A DNA stretch of 64,000 nucleotides, from assembly GCA_902786815.1 (NCBI GenBank), contig CADADV010000009.1, positions 50,680-114,679 on the forward strand, written 5' to 3'. Shown piece after piece: positions 15,053 to 25,045 of this stretch. The position numbers were made by a program, and so were the translations under genes. Origin of the DNA: an uncultured Eubacteriales bacterium (lineage in GTDB: Bacteria > Bacillota > Clostridia > Peptostreptococcales > Anaerovoracaceae). A model generated the notes under the pieces. It was not told the DNA's origin. It searched no databases and saw nothing but the letters and a program-made list of their open reading frames with translations. Each line of letters opens with the position of its first letter. Positions within the stretch are counted from its first letter, which is position 1.

Positions 15053-17872
15053 CTATACGTTCCTGCCGCAGCAGTGCTTGTACTTCTTCCCGCTTCCGCA
15101 TGGGCACGGGTCGTTGCGTCCTACCTTCGGTGTCTCGCGGCGCACGGTCTCCTGCTTGTGCTCCCGCTTCGGCACGGCTGCCTGCGCAGGGGCGCTGCCC
15201 ATGTCGACGTTTCCGCCGGCTGCCCTCTGGCGCGCGGCTTCTTCACGCATTTCGGAATCGTCGAACTCGTCCTTGTGCTCCTCGCCGCTTCCGATGACAT
15301 CACGACGTTCGCTGGACGTGGTGACGGTGACGTTGTAGCAGTAGCGGACGAACTCTTCCTGGATCGCGGAAATCATCAGCTCGAACATGGCGAAGCCTTC
15401 GTGTGCGTAAGCTGCTGCAGGATCCTGACCGCCCAGTCCTCTGAGGCCGATACCGCTCTTCATCTGATCCATGGCGTCGATGTGATCCATCCACTTGCTG
15501 TCGACGACACGCAGCAGGATCATACGCTCTACTTCACGGAGACGGTCAACGCCGATTTCTTCTTCCTTCTCGTCGTACATGTCGCTGAACTCGCCGTAGA
15601 GACCGTTCTTCAGGGACTCTTCATCCATGTTCGCCAGGTCTTCCGCGTCGAACTCCAGCGGATCGAAATGTCCGGTGATCTTGGCCAGTCCTTCGTTCAT
15701 CGTATCGAAGTCCCATTCCTCCGGATACTTGGATGCAATGACGATCGGGTCCACGACTTCATCGATGAATTTGCGAACCATCATATCCAGGTCTTCACGC
15801 AGGTCCTCTCCAAAGAGGACTTTCTTACGCTCGTTGTAGATGATCTCACGCTGCTTGTTCATGACGTTGTCGTACTGGAGGACGTACTTTCTGATTCCGA
15901 AGTTCCTGCCCTCCACCTTCTTCTGCGCGTTCTCGATCTGCTTGGAGACCATGCCGGATTCGATGGCCTCGTCTTCCTCGACGCCCAGTTTGCGGACGAT
16001 GTTCTGCATCCGCTCGCCGCCGAAGAGACGCATCAGTTCGTCTTCCATGGAGACGCAGAACTGTGTCTGGCCCGGGTCTCCCTGACGACCGGAACGACCA
16101 CGCAGCTGGTTGTCGATACGTCTCGATTCATGACGCTCGGTACCAATAATGCAAAGGCCTCCCAGCGCGCGTACGCGTTCCTGTTCGGGCGCACGCTCTG
16201 CCTTGTATTTTTCGAGGAGTCCCTGGAAGGTCTTTCTGGCTTCCAGCAGCTCCGGATCGTCGCTCTGCACGAAGCTTGTTGCAAAGGCGATCTGGTCCTC
16301 GTCGTATTCCAGTTCTTCCATCTCCCTGCGGGCCTGGAACTCGGGGTTTCCGCCCAGGATGATGTCGGTACCACGGCCGGCCATGTTGGTGGCGATGGTG
16401 ATGGCGCCTTCACGACCTGCTTCCGCGACGATCTGCGCTTCCTTCTCATGATGCTTCGCGTTCAGTACGTTGAAGTCCTTCACGCCGCGCTTTCTCAGCG
16501 CGTCCGCGATGATCTCGGATTTCTCGATGGAGATTGTGCCGACCAGGACCGGCTGGCCCTTTTCGTGAGCTTCGATAACGCGGTCGATGATGGCTTTGTA
16601 TTTGCCTTTTTCTGTTGCGTAGACGGCGTCCGCCAGGTCTTCTCTGATGACTGGTTTGTTCGTCGGGATGACCACGACGTCCATGTTGTAGATGTCGGTG
16701 AACTCGGCTTCTTCTGTCTTTGCAGTACCCGTCATACCGGCGAGTTTCTGATACATTCTGAAGTAGTTCTGCAGGGTGATCGTCGCCAGGGTCTTGCTCT
16801 CGGAGCGCACCAGAACGCGTTCCTTGGCCTCGATGGCCTGGTGGAGTCCGTCGCTGTAGCGACGCCCGAACATCATACGTCCGGTGAACTCGTCGACGAT
16901 GATGATCTCGCCGTCGCGGACCACGTAGTCAACGTCCCGCTTCATCATGTAGCGGGCTTTCAGAGCCTGCATGACGTGGTGGTTGATTTCCATATTCTCA
17001 GGGTCGGAGAAGTTGTCGATCTTGAAGAAGTCTTCGCACTTGGCCACGCCTTCTTCTGTCAGCGAGATCTGGTTGTCCTTTTCCTCGACTACGAAGTCGC
17101 CTGTTTCAACTTTCGTGTCTTTGTCACGGGTGCCCTTCGTGAGGGTGGTGACGAAGGAGTCGGCTCTGCGGTACATGTCCGTGGACTTGTCGCCGCGGCC
17201 GGAAATGATCAGCGGCGTTCTGGCTTCGTCGATGAGGATGGAGTCGACCTCGTCGACGATAGCGTAGTTGAGTTCACGCTGCATCATCTGCTCTTTGTAG
17301 GTGACCATGTTGTCACGCAGATAGTCGAAACCGTACTCGTTGTTCGTGCCGTATGTGATGTCCGCCTGGTAAGCGGCTCTTCTCTCCTCTTCTGTGATGC
17401 CGTGGATGACGCATCCGACCGACAGTCCCAGGAAGGTGTAGAGTTTGCCCATCCACTCCATGTCACGCTTGGCCAGGTAATCGTTGACCGTGACTACGTG
17501 GACGCCTTTGCCTGAGAGGGCGTTCAGATACGCCGGCAGCGTCGCCACGAGGGTCTTACCTTCACCAGTCTTCATCTCGGAGATCCTGCCCTGATGCAGG
17601 ACGATTCCGCCGATGACCTGTACATAGAAGTGCTTCATCCCCAGGCTTCTCCACGCGCCTTCACGGCATACTGCAAAAGCCTCCGGCAGGATGTCGTCCA
17701 GGCTTTCGCCTCCTGCGATCCTCTCCTTGAACTCTTCTGTCTTGGCACGAAGTTCCGCGTCGGAGAGCGCCTCCATCTCGGCCTCGTGCGCCATGACCTT
17801 GTCTGCAATTTTCGATACTTTCTTGACTTCCTTTTCATTCAGGTCGCCAAAGATTTTCTCCATAAAACCCAT
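15053..17872 (-). CDS. secA: Preprotein translocase ATPase SecA
   Basis: SecA is 939 residues here and drives Sec export through SecYEG. Walker A is [17 protein letters not shown] (about residue 100), followed by [16 protein letters not shown] and the DEAD-like [19 protein letters not shown]. The helicase C half has [17 protein letters not shown], then [26 protein letters not shown]. The C-terminus carries the zinc-binding SecB/ribosome-binding motif [14 protein letters not shown] after a variable linker. The start codon overlaps the stop of the corC-like gene (TAATG at 17870-17874). The length is slightly above the common 840-900. Confidence 0.98.
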   Translation of the reverse strand: MGFMEKIFGDLNEKEVKKVSKIADKVMAHEAEMEALSDAELRAKTEEFKERIAGGESLDDILPEAFAVCREGAWRSLGMKHFYVQVIGGIVLHQGRISEMKTGEGKTLVATLPAYLNALSGKGVHVVTVNDYLAKRDMEWMGKLYTFLGLSVGCVIHGITEEERRAAYQADITYGTNNEYGFDYLRDNMVTYKEQMMQRELNYAIVDEVDSILIDEARTPLIISGRGDKSTDMYRRADSFVTTLTKGTRDKDTKVETGDFVVEEKDNQISLTEEGVAKCEDFFKIDNFSDPENMEINHHVMQALKARYMMKRDVDYVVRDGEIIIVDEFTGRMMFGRRYSDGLHQAIEAKERVLVRSESKTLATITLQNYFRMYQKLAGMTGTAKTEEAEFTDIYNMDVVVIPTNKPVIREDLADAVYATEKGKYKAIIDRVIEAHEKGQPVLVGTISIEKSEIIADALRKRGVKDFNVLNAKHHEKEAQIVAEAGREGAITIATNMAGRGTDIILGGNPEFQARREMEELEYDEDQIAFATSFVQSDDPELLEARKTFQGLLEKYKAERAPEQERVRALGGLCIIGTERHESRRIDNQLRGRSGRQGDPGQTQFCVSMEDELMRLFGGERMQNIVRKLGVEEDEAIESGMVSKQIENAQKKVEGRNFGIRKYVLQYDNVMNKQREIIYNERKKVLFGEDLREDLDMMVRKFIDEVVDPIVIASKYPEEWDFDTMNEGLAKITGHFDPLEFDAEDLANMDEESLKNGLYGEFSDMYDEKEEEIGVDRLREVERMILLRVVDSKWMDHIDAMDQMKSGIGLRGLGGQDPAAAYAHEGFAMFELMISAIQEEFVRYCYNVTVTTSSERRDVIGSGEEHKDEFDDSEMREEAARQRAAGGNVDMGSAPAQAAVPKREHKQETVRRETPKVGRNDPCPCGSGKKYKHCCGRNV

Positions 17873-19167
17873 TACTTATCCTCTGTCCTTTCTGTTTCAT
17901 TATCCTCTTCTGCCACATCTTCGCAGACGAGATTGATTTCCAATGCTTTCCTCGGATCGGCCTTCGTCACGCGGACCTTCAGTCTCTTCCTGTCGATCTG
18001 CGTCTCGAAACGGTCGTCCTTCTTCGGCAGGCGATCCAGCATCATGGCAACCCAGCCGTTCACTGTGTTGACTTCCTGGATCTCCTCGTCGATGCCGAAA
18101 TAATCAAATACCTTCATTACATTGGCGCTGCACATTACACGGTAGCTGCCGTTCTGCAAAGGCATGATTTCCTTGTTTGCGATGACGTCGTATTCATCAT
18201 AGATCTCGCCGACCAGTTCTTCGATGATGTCCTCCATCGTGACCAGTCCGGATGTCCCGCCGTACTCATCGATGACGATGGCCATGTGCGTCTTGAGCTG
18301 CTGCATCTTGCGGAGCAGGTCAAAGATCTTCATGGTCTCTGCTACGAATACGACCGGGGAAACATAGTCGGCGATATGCTTGTTCGTTCCCACCACGTGG
18401 TAGTGGAAATCCTTCTGGTTGATGACGCCGATGATCTTGTCGATATCTTCCTCGTACACCGGCACTCTGGAAAGTCCGGTTTCCTCAAAAAGCTTCGCCA
18501 GTTCCTCTTCGGTGCATTCTATATCGATGGCAACCATCTCAGGCCGCGGCGTCATGACTTCTTCTGCGGTCAGTTCGTCAAATTCGATGGCGTTCTGGAT
18601 GAGCTCGCTTCTCTCTTCATCGATCCCGCCGCCGGTCTCGGCTTCTTCAACCATGGTCAGGATCTCGTCATCGGTGATGGTGTCCTCTTCGTTCAGCTTG
18701 AACAGCCTGGCGATCAGATGCTTCCACTTGGTGAAAATAAATGTGATCGGCGTCAGGATCGTCATAAGGAAGCTGATGAACGGCGCCGAAAATTTGGCGA
18801 ACGCTTCCGGCTTCTCTTTGGCGATGTTCTTCGGGGTGATCTCACCGAAAATAAGCACAACAACAGTGATCACGATAGTTGAGACCGTTGCGCCGTGATG
18901 TGCCAGGACTGCAACGAACAGCACGGTCGCGATGGCCGTCATCGTGATGTTCACCACGTTGTTTCCGATCAGAATTGTTGTCAGCAGTTTGTCGTATTTC
19001 TCCGCCAGATCCAGGACCTTCTGCGCTTTGTCGTCGCCGTCGCCGGCCTGCGTCTTGAGTTTGATCCTGTTGATGGACGTAAACGCCGTCTCCGTTGCTG
19101 AGAAATATGCTGAGAAAAATATCAGGATTATGATCGCGATGATCTGTCCGGTCATAGATCCATCCAT
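17872..19167 (-). CDS. CorC/HlyC-type membrane protein (DUF21, CBS pair, CorC_HlyC domains)
   Basis: This is a 431-residue protein of the CNNM/CorC class. The N-terminal DUF21 domain (residues about 1-190) has four membrane segments, with [15 protein letters not shown] and [16 protein letters not shown]. Two CBS domains follow ([12 protein letters not shown] to about residue 330; [38 protein letters not shown]). A C-terminal CorC_HlyC domain follows ([16 protein letters not shown]). Members are linked to Mg2+ or Co2+ efflux and tolerance. AGGAGGGATG precedes the start. It heads the corC-secA-prfB-clc run. A long leader containing a hairpin (19283-19320) and folded-looking sequence precedes it. 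Confidence 0.92.
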   Translation of the reverse strand: MDGSMTGQIIAIIILIFFSAYFSATETAFTSINRIKLKTQAGDGDDKAQKVLDLAEKYDKLLTTILIGNNVVNITMTAIATVLFVAVLAHHGATVSTIVITVVVLIFGEITPKNIAKEKPEAFAKFSAPFISFLMTILTPITFIFTKWKHLIARLFKLNEEDTITDDEILTMVEEAETGGGIDEERSELIQNAIEFDELTAEEVMTPRPEMVAIDIECTEEELAKLFEETGLSRVPVYEEDIDKIIGVINQKDFHYHVVGTNKHIADYVSPVVFVAETMKIFDLLRKMQQLKTHMAIVIDEYGGTSGLVTMEDIIEELVGEIYDEYDVIANKEIMPLQNGSYRVMCSANVMKVFDYFGIDEEIQEVNTVNGWVAMMLDRLPKKDDRFETQIDRKRLKVRVTKADPRKALEINLVCEDVAEEDNETERTEDK

Positions 19168-19282
19168 CTAAATACATCCCTCCTGTCAAGGTTGTTTGTT
19201 TCACTGGTACATACATAATTAGTATATAACAAAATGACGCATATTGCGAGAGATATATAATAGAAGTCCGGCAGTCTTTGCT

Positions 19283-19320
19283 GCACACAAAAACCCGGGG
19301 GTGGGTCCGGGTCTTTGTGC
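19283..19320 (-). terminator. Hairpin with T-rich arm upstream of the corC-like gene
   Basis: GCACaCAAAaACCCGG pairs imperfectly with CCGGGTcTTTGtGC. Read on the minus strand it lies 116 bp ahead of the corC-like start, where it could terminate a short upstream transcript or act as an attenuator. No T-run follows outside the stem, so its strength is uncertain. Confidence 0.5.
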
Positions 19321-19454
19321 CTATTCTGCAGGAAAGCAAGAATGAAGGGGTATATATGGTTAGGCTGGTACTGCATAGAGCGCAGCCGTCCTGCCTCCCC
19401 CTGCCATTACATGAATGACGGTTATATGATATGCGCGGAGGATCGATACAACAA

Positions 19455-19517
19455 TCGGGAGAAAGTACTAATAGAAGTACCAATCCCGAGGACTAGTACC
19501 AAAGTGCTAGACCCCGG
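19455..19517. other. Two mutually exclusive inverted repeats in the 19168-19566 intergenic region
   Basis: TCGGGA (19455) pairs with TCCCGA (19484), with GTAC/GTAC inside. The same CCCG (19485-19488) can instead pair with CGGG near 19514-19517, with CTAG/CTAG inside. The rest of the intergenic stretch (19330-19454) shows a GGCTG/CAGCC hairpin but no gene. I do not recognise a known riboswitch class. Confidence 0.4.
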
Positions 19518-19541
19518 GATCGGCTTAAAACTAATAAAAAT

Positions 19542-19558
19542 GAACCCTTTCCAGGTTC
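19542..19558 (-). terminator. Terminator of the LuxR-family gene
   Basis: On the minus strand GAACC and GGGTTC pair around TGGAAA, followed by ATTTTTATT. It begins 8 bp after the stop codon at 19567. Confidence 0.75.
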
Positions 19559-19566
19559 CTGATTCT

Positions 19567-20595
19567 TTAATCTCCGCTTACAATGCGGATGGCTTCTATT
19601 CTGTTTTTGACTTCCAGTTTTCTGAAGATGTTGTAGATGTGGGTCTTGACCGTGCTTTCGGACAGGAACAGGATCTCAGCAATGTCTTTGTTGCTTTTGC
19701 CTTGGCAGATGAGCTCCGTGACCTCCCGCTCACGCCGCGTGAGATTGTACCGGTCGGCAACTTCGCTCAATCGTTTTTCGAAATCTGTCAGAACCGTTTG
19801 CAGCGGCACTCCCGCTCCCGGCGGAGAAACTGTCTCAAGCGGAGAAGCTGCTTCCGGCGGAGATGCATCATCCGGCGGCGCTGCATCCGGCGGAGAAGCT
19901 GCGAAGGTCGGTTTGAAGCAGTTGTGGTAGACAAAGGACGCCGTCAGCACACTGATGATCATCCAGAACAGGATCGTCAGGTCCAGAGGCTCCCGAACGA
20001 ACTGGCCGTTGCCCCAGCAGGCGGACGCCCCGCCCCAGAAATAGGAAAAGTAGTTCCACACGAGCATTGCCGTTGTGACCGTCATATAGGACACGCTTTT
20101 CTTCACATCGGAAACGGACGCATAGATGATATGGGCCACAGATGAGGCAAGGAAGCTGATTACCAGCACTGCATCGCCGGCAAGAAAAATCCACTTGATG
20201 GTACAAAGCTGACCCATGGGAACAACGAAAGAGATGAGGAGCCATGCTGCAGCGTAGGCGAGCATATATCCTCCAACCATCTTATCGAGAGAATGGATCG
20301 CTTCCCGGTCGAGGATCTGCTTTTGCAGTCTGAGCCACAGGAACATGGTGATCGCGATCAGACTGTTTCCGATCCGCATCACCTCCATGCAGCTGAACAG
20401 CGCTACGACATAGTTGCAGTAATAGAGCCCCATGTCATAGAAGCATATCACCATCAACCCAATCAGAAAAACAACAACTGCTTTATTGACCTCAGTCTTC
20501 CTGTGGAGATGGCTCAGCACTCCACAGGTAAGACCTGCCGCAATTCCTGCAAAGCAAAAAATGTAGCAGGCCATAATGATTTCGTGAATATACAT
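19567..20595 (-). CDS. Membrane-anchored LuxR-family transcriptional regulator
   Basis: This is a 342-residue protein with about seven hydrophobic segments in residues 1-235, a Pro/Ala-rich linker (about 240-270, repeated SPPxA units), then a LuxR-type helix-turn-helix (LTRREREVTELICQGKSNKDIAEILFLSESTVKTHIYNI). The architecture is an integral-membrane sensor fused directly to a DNA-binding domain, with no receiver domain. Targets cannot be inferred. The ATG at 20595 has GGAGG upstream. It follows lysC by 70 bp on the same strand. The linker DNA is itself a short repeat (TCCGGCGGAGAAGCTGC-like units, 19805-19910) and may vary in length. Confidence 0.85.
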   Translation of the reverse strand: MYIHEIIMACYIFCFAGIAAGLTCGVLSHLHRKTEVNKAVVVFLIGLMVICFYDMGLYYCNYVVALFSCMEVMRIGNSLIAITMFLWLRLQKQILDREAIHSLDKMVGGYMLAYAAAWLLISFVVPMGQLCTIKWIFLAGDAVLVISFLASSVAHIIYASVSDVKKSVSYMTVTTAMLVWNYFSYFWGGASACWGNGQFVREPLDLTILFWMIISVLTASFVYHNCFKPTFAASPPDAAPPDDASPPEAASPLETVSPPGAGVPLQTVLTDFEKRLSEVADRYNLTRREREVTELICQGKSNKDIAEILFLSESTVKTHIYNIFRKLEVKNRIEAIRIVSGD

Positions 20596-20665
20596 TAATT
20601 GAACCTCCTGGTCCCACCCCTTATGTGCCGGCACATGCAGCCGGCTTTTGCTGTCAAGCGTGCGT

Positions 20666-21982
20666 TTATTCTACGAACGCCCCATAGATTGCTTTGATCG
20701 CAGTCTCGAAGTCTTTCTCTTCGACGCCTACGATGATGTTCATTTCAGATGATCCCTGGTCGATCATCCTGATGTTGACGCCTGCATCCGCAAGCGCTGT
20801 GAACAGTCTGGCGGATGTACCCATACGGGCTGACATGCCTGCGCCTACTGTCGCGATGAGGGTCATGTCGCTGGCCACGTCGATGCTGTCCGGTTTCAGC
20901 TGGATCTTGATCTCTTCGATGATCTCTTCCAGTTTGTTGCCCAGAAGCTTGCTGTCGATGACGACGGACATCGTATCGATACCGGTCGGCAGGTGCTCGA
21001 TGGTCAGGTCATTGTCCTCGATGATGCCGGCCAGCTTCCGGATGAAGCCCTTCTCGTTGGCCAGGTGGTTTTTATAAATACCGATGACGGTAAAGTGTTT
21101 TCTTCCTGCGATACCGGAAATGATCTGATCCTCGCTGATGTCCGGATCCGCTGTGATCATCGTGCCCGGATCCTTCGGCCGGTTCGTGTTGCGGATGTTG
21201 ATCGGGATGCCTTCTGCTTTTGCAGGGAAGATGGCTTCCTCATGGAGTACAGACGCGCCCATGTAGGAAAGCTCACGCAATTCCATGTAGGAGATCTTCT
21301 CGATCGGTTTCGGATCCTTTACGATCCGCGGATCCGCCATGAGGAATCCGGAAACGTCCGTCCAGTTCTCGTAGACGTCCGCGCCCGTCGCTCTGGCGAC
21401 CAGCGCCCCCGTGATGTCGGAGCCGCCTCTGGAGAAGGTCTTGATCGTTCCATCCTCGAGCTTCTCGCCGTAGAATCCCGGGATGACTGCCGTCTCATGC
21501 TTCCGGAGGACCTTGGCGATCAGTTCGTTGGTCGTATCCTCCAGGAACTTGCCTTTGTCACTGAATTTGATGATGCTCTGCGCGTCCACAAAATCAAAGC
21601 CCAGATAAGCAGCGATGATCTTTGCATTGAGGTATTCCCCGCGGCTGGCAATGTAGTCGACGCTCGCGCCGTCTTCGATGTTCTTCTTGATCTTTCGCAG
21701 TTCTGCCTTGATGTCCACATCGACGCCCAGGTCTGCCTCAACAGCCATGAACCTGTCGTAGATCACCTGGAAGATCTGCTCATAAGGGATCCTGTGCTCG
21801 ATGTGCGTCTTGCAAAGATACAGCAGGTCGGTGACTTTGCTGTCATCTGCGTAGCGTTTCCCCGGTGCAGACACGATAACGTATTTGATCGCATCGTCGG
21901 ATTTGACGATGTCTCTGAGTTTTCTGATCTGAATAGCGTCAGCGACAGATGAGCCGCCGAACTTGGCTACTTTGATTCCCAT
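20666..21982 (-). CDS. Aspartate kinase
   Basis: This is a 438-residue monofunctional aspartokinase, catalysing the first step of the lysine/threonine/methionine pathway. The N-terminal kinase motif is VAKFGGSSVADA (residues 4-15). FSRGGSDITGALVARATGADVYENWTDVSG is the nucleotide/aspartate site. Two ACT domains follow (about 300-438; LIATVGAGMSARMGTSARLF and IRMIDQGSSEMNIIVGVEE), implying feedback control by an amino acid. The AMP-like insertion and overall length match the lysC/thrA kinase type of Clostridia. It lies 102 bp downstream of metK, with a 15-bp minisatellite in the gap. Confidence 0.93.
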   Translation of the reverse strand: MGIKVAKFGGSSVADAIQIRKLRDIVKSDDAIKYVIVSAPGKRYADDSKVTDLLYLCKTHIEHRIPYEQIFQVIYDRFMAVEADLGVDVDIKAELRKIKKNIEDGASVDYIASRGEYLNAKIIAAYLGFDFVDAQSIIKFSDKGKFLEDTTNELIAKVLRKHETAVIPGFYGEKLEDGTIKTFSRGGSDITGALVARATGADVYENWTDVSGFLMADPRIVKDPKPIEKISYMELRELSYMGASVLHEEAIFPAKAEGIPINIRNTNRPKDPGTMITADPDISEDQIISGIAGRKHFTVIGIYKNHLANEKGFIRKLAGIIEDNDLTIEHLPTGIDTMSVVIDSKLLGNKLEEIIEEIKIQLKPDSIDVASDMTLIATVGAGMSARMGTSARLFTALADAGVNIRMIDQGSSEMNIIVGVEEKDFETAIKAIYGAFVE

Positions 21983-22008
21983 TGGTTTCTTGTTATTCTC
22001 CTTTATTG

Positions 22009-22083
22009 TTTGTACTGTTTTTGTTTGTACTAATTATGTTTGTATTGATTATGTTTGTACTGTTTTTGCTTGTGCTGATTTTG
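22009..22083. repeat. Five tandem 15-bp repeats between metK and the aspartate kinase gene
   Basis: Units at 22009, 22024, 22039, 22054 and 22069 are variants of TTTGTACTGTTTTTG. Units 1 and 4 are identical. The array ends one base before the metK stop codon. Confidence 0.9.
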
Positions 22084-22084
22084 C

Positions 22085-23251
22085 TTATACCGGAAGATAT
22101 AATTCCTCTTTGAGTTCTTCCACCTTGTCGAGTTTCTCCCACGGGAGATAGATATCCGTCCTGCCGAAGTGACCGTATGCGGCTACCTGTCTGTAGATCG
22201 GCTTCCGCAGATCCAGGTCGCGGATGATCGCCGATGGTCTCAGGTCGAAATGCTTCTCAACGATCTCTGCCAGCTTCTCATCCGGGAACACACCTGTCCC
22301 GAAGGAATCCACCATGATGGATACCGGCTTGGCAATGCCGATGGCGTACGCAACCTGCACTTCGCACTTGTCCGCCAGCCCCGCTGCGACCATGTTCTTG
22401 GCCACCCATCTGGCTGCGTAAGTCGCGCTTCTGTCCACCTTCGTCGGGTCTTTGCCGCTGAAAGCGCCGCCGCCGTGATGCGCGTATCCGCCGTAAGTAT
22501 CGACGATGATCTTGCGTCCGGTCAGTCCCGAGTCACCCTGCGGTCCGCCGATGACGAACTTGCCGGTCGGGTTGACGAAGTACTTTGTATCCTCATCCAG
22601 AAGTTCAGCCGGGATGATCGGTTTGATGACATGCTCCATCAGATCTTTTTTGATCTGCTCCTGGGTCGCGTTCGGGTTGTGCTGTGTTGAAATGAGGACC
22701 GTGTCGACTCTCTTGACTTTGTCATCATCGTACTCGACGGTGACCTGGGTCTTGCCGTCCGGTCTCAGGTAATCGAGGGTCCCGTTCTTTCTGACCTCGG
22801 TCAGTCTTCTGGCCAGCTTGTGCGCCAGCGAGATCGGCATCGGCATCAGCTCCGGCGTCTCATTACATGCAAAACCAAACATGAGGCCCTGGTCTCCTGC
22901 GCCGATATCATGCTCGGAATTGGTGCTCTCGTTGACGCCCAGCGCGATATCCGGAGACTGCTCGTCGATGGATGTCATGATCGCGCAGGAATATCCGTCG
23001 AAACCGTACTTGGCTCTGTCGTATCCGATATCCACGATGACGCTTCTGGCGATCTTCGGGATGTCTACATAACAATCCGTCGTGATCTCTCCCATGATCA
23101 TGGCGTATCCTGTATTGACCGTTGTCTCCGCAGCGACTCTGCCGACCGGATCCTGCTCCAGGATCGCGTCAACGATCGCATCGGAAATCTGATCGCATAT
23201 CTTATCCGGATGTCCTTCCGTTACAGATTCTGATGTGAATAATCTCTTCAT
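22085..23251 (-). CDS. metK: S-adenosylmethionine synthetase
   Basis: This 388-residue enzyme makes SAM from methionine and ATP. Signature elements are [17 protein letters not shown] at the N-terminus, [16 protein letters not shown], and the glycine-rich P-loop-like [18 protein letters not shown]-type block (read here as [20 protein letters not shown]). The length is typical. It has its own extended -10 promoter, and no SAM riboswitch is visible in the roughly 85-nt leader. Its promoter lies back to back with that of the 23376 gene. Confidence 0.97.
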   Translation of the reverse strand: MKRLFTSESVTEGHPDKICDQISDAIVDAILEQDPVGRVAAETTVNTGYAMIMGEITTDCYVDIPKIARSVIVDIGYDRAKYGFDGYSCAIMTSIDEQSPDIALGVNESTNSEHDIGAGDQGLMFGFACNETPELMPMPISLAHKLARRLTEVRKNGTLDYLRPDGKTQVTVEYDDDKVKRVDTVLISTQHNPNATQEQIKKDLMEHVIKPIIPAELLDEDTKYFVNPTGKFVIGGPQGDSGLTGRKIIVDTYGGYAHHGGGAFSGKDPTKVDRSATYAARWVAKNMVAAGLADKCEVQVAYAIGIAKPVSIMVDSFGTGVFPDEKLAEIVEKHFDLRPSAIIRDLDLRKPIYRQVAAYGHFGRTDIYLPWEKLDKVEELKEELYLPV

Positions 23252-23333
23252 ATTTGACTCCTTTTTTCATCTGCCCTGCGTGCGCCTTGTGTGCGCCCTG
23301 CGTGCGTTTCCCTTCTGAACCGCACACATAGTT

Positions 23334-23344
23334 ATTATAGCACA
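23334..23344 (-). promoter_or_regulatory. Extended -10 promoter of metK
   Basis: TG-TGC-TATAAT context on the minus strand (TATAAT at 23339-23334), with a weak TTGAAG upstream at an unsuitable 12-bp spacing. It is divergent from, and only about 20 bp away from, the promoter of the 23376 gene. Confidence 0.55.
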
Positions 23345-23360
23345 TAATCTGCTTCAAATG

Positions 23361-23369
23361 TGTTATACT
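23361..23369 (+). promoter_or_regulatory. Extended -10 promoter giving an apparently leaderless transcript
   Basis: TG-T-TATACT with TATACT at 23364-23369, followed by only six bases before the ATG at 23376. The predicted transcription start coincides with the start codon, and no Shine-Dalgarno sequence exists. Confidence 0.55.
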
Positions 23370-23375
23370 TCTCAT

Positions 23376-24632
23376 ATGAAAAAACAAACTTCTGACCATC
23401 CAGACAAGTTAATAAACGGCAGCGGCGAACCGGAAGCCGCGCAGCACGGATTCACCCTCCTGGAAGGTGGCCTTTGCTCCAGCATACCGGATTCCAAAAA
23501 GCGGTTTGCTTCCGCATACGTGACGAACACGCGCCTCATGGGCGTGCTGGCGCTCTACGCCCACTGGACCGTCGCCGGCGGCGGCGACATCCACCAGTTC
23601 TTTTATATTGACTGCGAGGAAACAGGACTCGAATCCTGCAAAGTCTATCGCGGCGACTGGAACATGGAAATGCAGATGGCAGAGCAGGCTCTCGTCGGGG
23701 GACTCGGCGCGCAGAAAATCCCGATTACCGTGAACGTGTTCCGGTGGATTTTGCAGCAGTGGAGAGACTTTAATATAGAGCACGGACTCCCGCTGCCCCG
23801 CAACAAAAGCGACTACGAGTTCATCTTCGACAAAACGGCGAAGCTCTCTGCGTCTGAGCAGGCTGAGCTCATGGACCAGATCTGCGGTGCGATCACCAGC
23901 GACTACCAGGTCGTGAACTATTTCCTCATGCGCTGTTTCGGTCAGGACCACGAGGGCGCGGCATATGTCGCAGCAGAAGACGTCCCCCTCGACATCTTTT
24001 CCAATTACCACCGGACAACCTTCTGCAAAAACATCATCGACCCGTCTGACCGTCGTTTCGCCGGACCCCCTGAGAAACGGCCTCACGAATACATCTGTGA
24101 GTCCCTGGTGGAAACCGACGGCATCTATGAGACGATCATCACCCGGATCATTGTCATGGATCTCAAGGTGGTCGATTTCGAATACTGCAACAAAGCCCCT
24201 GTCACGCAGACAGAGGCTGCCATTCTGCTGCGAAAAACAGAGTATGCGACCGTATACGAATTCTTCATGGAAGATGAGGACATCGAAGAGAACCTCGGTG
24301 AGTTCGTGCTCAACATGAACACCGTCATGACCAGGCATCCGAACGGCCGCCTCTTCATGGCCTTCAAACCGACCAACGCCCACGTGGACGAGCGCGTCTT
24401 CATGCTCAGCAACGACGTCAAAGGCGTCTACTTCCTGTCCGACTACGGACAGCTGATCGTCTGCGCCTATTCTCCCGAGGATATCCTTGAACTCGAGGAA
24501 GACCTGGCGGCCGGCCCGCTCAGCCCCTTCCTCATCATCACCGGCAAGTACGAACTGCTGAACCCGGTGTTGTTTGAATTCATCAACAGCGACTACACAG
24601 ACTTCCAGGCCTTCATCAGCCCCGTGGAGTAG
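23376..24632 (+). CDS. Uncharacterised 418-residue protein
   Basis: I do not recognise this family. The protein is soluble, acidic, with no signal peptide or membrane segment. It begins MKKQTSDHPDK; I prefer this ATG to an in-frame one 18 bases upstream because that one would sit inside the -10 element. Visible traits are a Trp/Tyr-rich N-terminal region (LYAHWTVAGGGDIHQFFYIDCEE), a central WILQQWRDFNIEHGLPLPRNK, and a C-terminal half with alternating strands (ATVYEFFMEDEDIEENL; GRLFMAFKPTNAHVDERVF; LIITGKYELLNPVLF). Codon use looks like that of neighbouring core genes, so it is probably resident rather than newly acquired. It stands alone on the plus strand. Confidence 0.75.
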   Translation: MKKQTSDHPDKLINGSGEPEAAQHGFTLLEGGLCSSIPDSKKRFASAYVTNTRLMGVLALYAHWTVAGGGDIHQFFYIDCEETGLESCKVYRGDWNMEMQMAEQALVGGLGAQKIPITVNVFRWILQQWRDFNIEHGLPLPRNKSDYEFIFDKTAKLSASEQAELMDQICGAITSDYQVVNYFLMRCFGQDHEGAAYVAAEDVPLDIFSNYHRTTFCKNIIDPSDRRFAGPPEKRPHEYICESLVETDGIYETIITRIIVMDLKVVDFEYCNKAPVTQTEAAILLRKTEYATVYEFFMEDEDIEENLGEFVLNMNTVMTRHPNGRLFMAFKPTNAHVDERVFMLSNDVKGVYFLSDYGQLIVCAYSPEDILELEEDLAAGPLSPFLIITGKYELLNPVLFEFINSDYTDFQAFISPVE

Positions 24633-24692
24633 GACGAACGCGGGCTGACGGCGCGAGTGGGTCCACAGTTGTGCGGCCCCGCGAGCGGATGA

Positions 24693-24948
24693 CCGCAGCT
24701 TTTCCTGGTTTTGCACCTGATTTCTGCGGGATTCCAACTGCTGAGCCAGTGCCGCGAGCAGATGACCGCAGGTTTTCCTGGTTTTGCACCTGATTTCTGC
24801 GGGATCTCAACTGCTGAGCCGGTACCGCGAGCGGATGACCGCAGGTTTTCCTGGTTTTGCACCTAATTTCTGCGGCGGTTTGCTCGCGGGGGAAGTCCAC
24901 ACCTCTCATTCCCACAGATTTTGATATGTTTTTGCTATATTTCTGCGG
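24693..24948. repeat. Array of four 37-bp palindromic units at 73-bp period (family 3, CCGCAG...CTGCGG), upstream copy
   Basis: Units at 24693-24729, 24766-24802, 24839-24875 and 24912-24948, each 37 bp, start CCGCAG (CCACAG in the fourth) and end ATTTCTGCGG. The period is exactly 73 bp throughout, leaving 36-bp gaps. Gaps 1 and 2 are near-identical and gap 3 differs. The array fills the space between the 23376 gene and the promoter region of the 25046 gene. Confidence 0.9.
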
Positions 24949-25045
24949 CGTTCCGCTCGCGGGGCTTGACATATCTCCCCATTTGTTGCAATATATTGTC
25001 ATAGTTACCATTTATTGTAAGTAGCATGATTGGGAGAGAGATATA

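Noticed and set aside
19330-19540. Known non-coding RNA (6S, SRP RNA, M-box, T-box)
   Set aside because: None of the conserved cores I know could be matched; recorded only as an unexplained structured region.
20596-20665. CCGGC inverted repeat as terminator of the LuxR-aspartate kinase gap
   Set aside because: The stem lacks a T-run on the minus strand and is followed by ACATAAGG, so co-transcription cannot be excluded and I did not list it.
23252-23345. SAM riboswitch ahead of metK
   Set aside because: The leader is under 100 nt and contains only GCGTGCG-type short repeats; no SAM-I or SAM-II core elements can be found.
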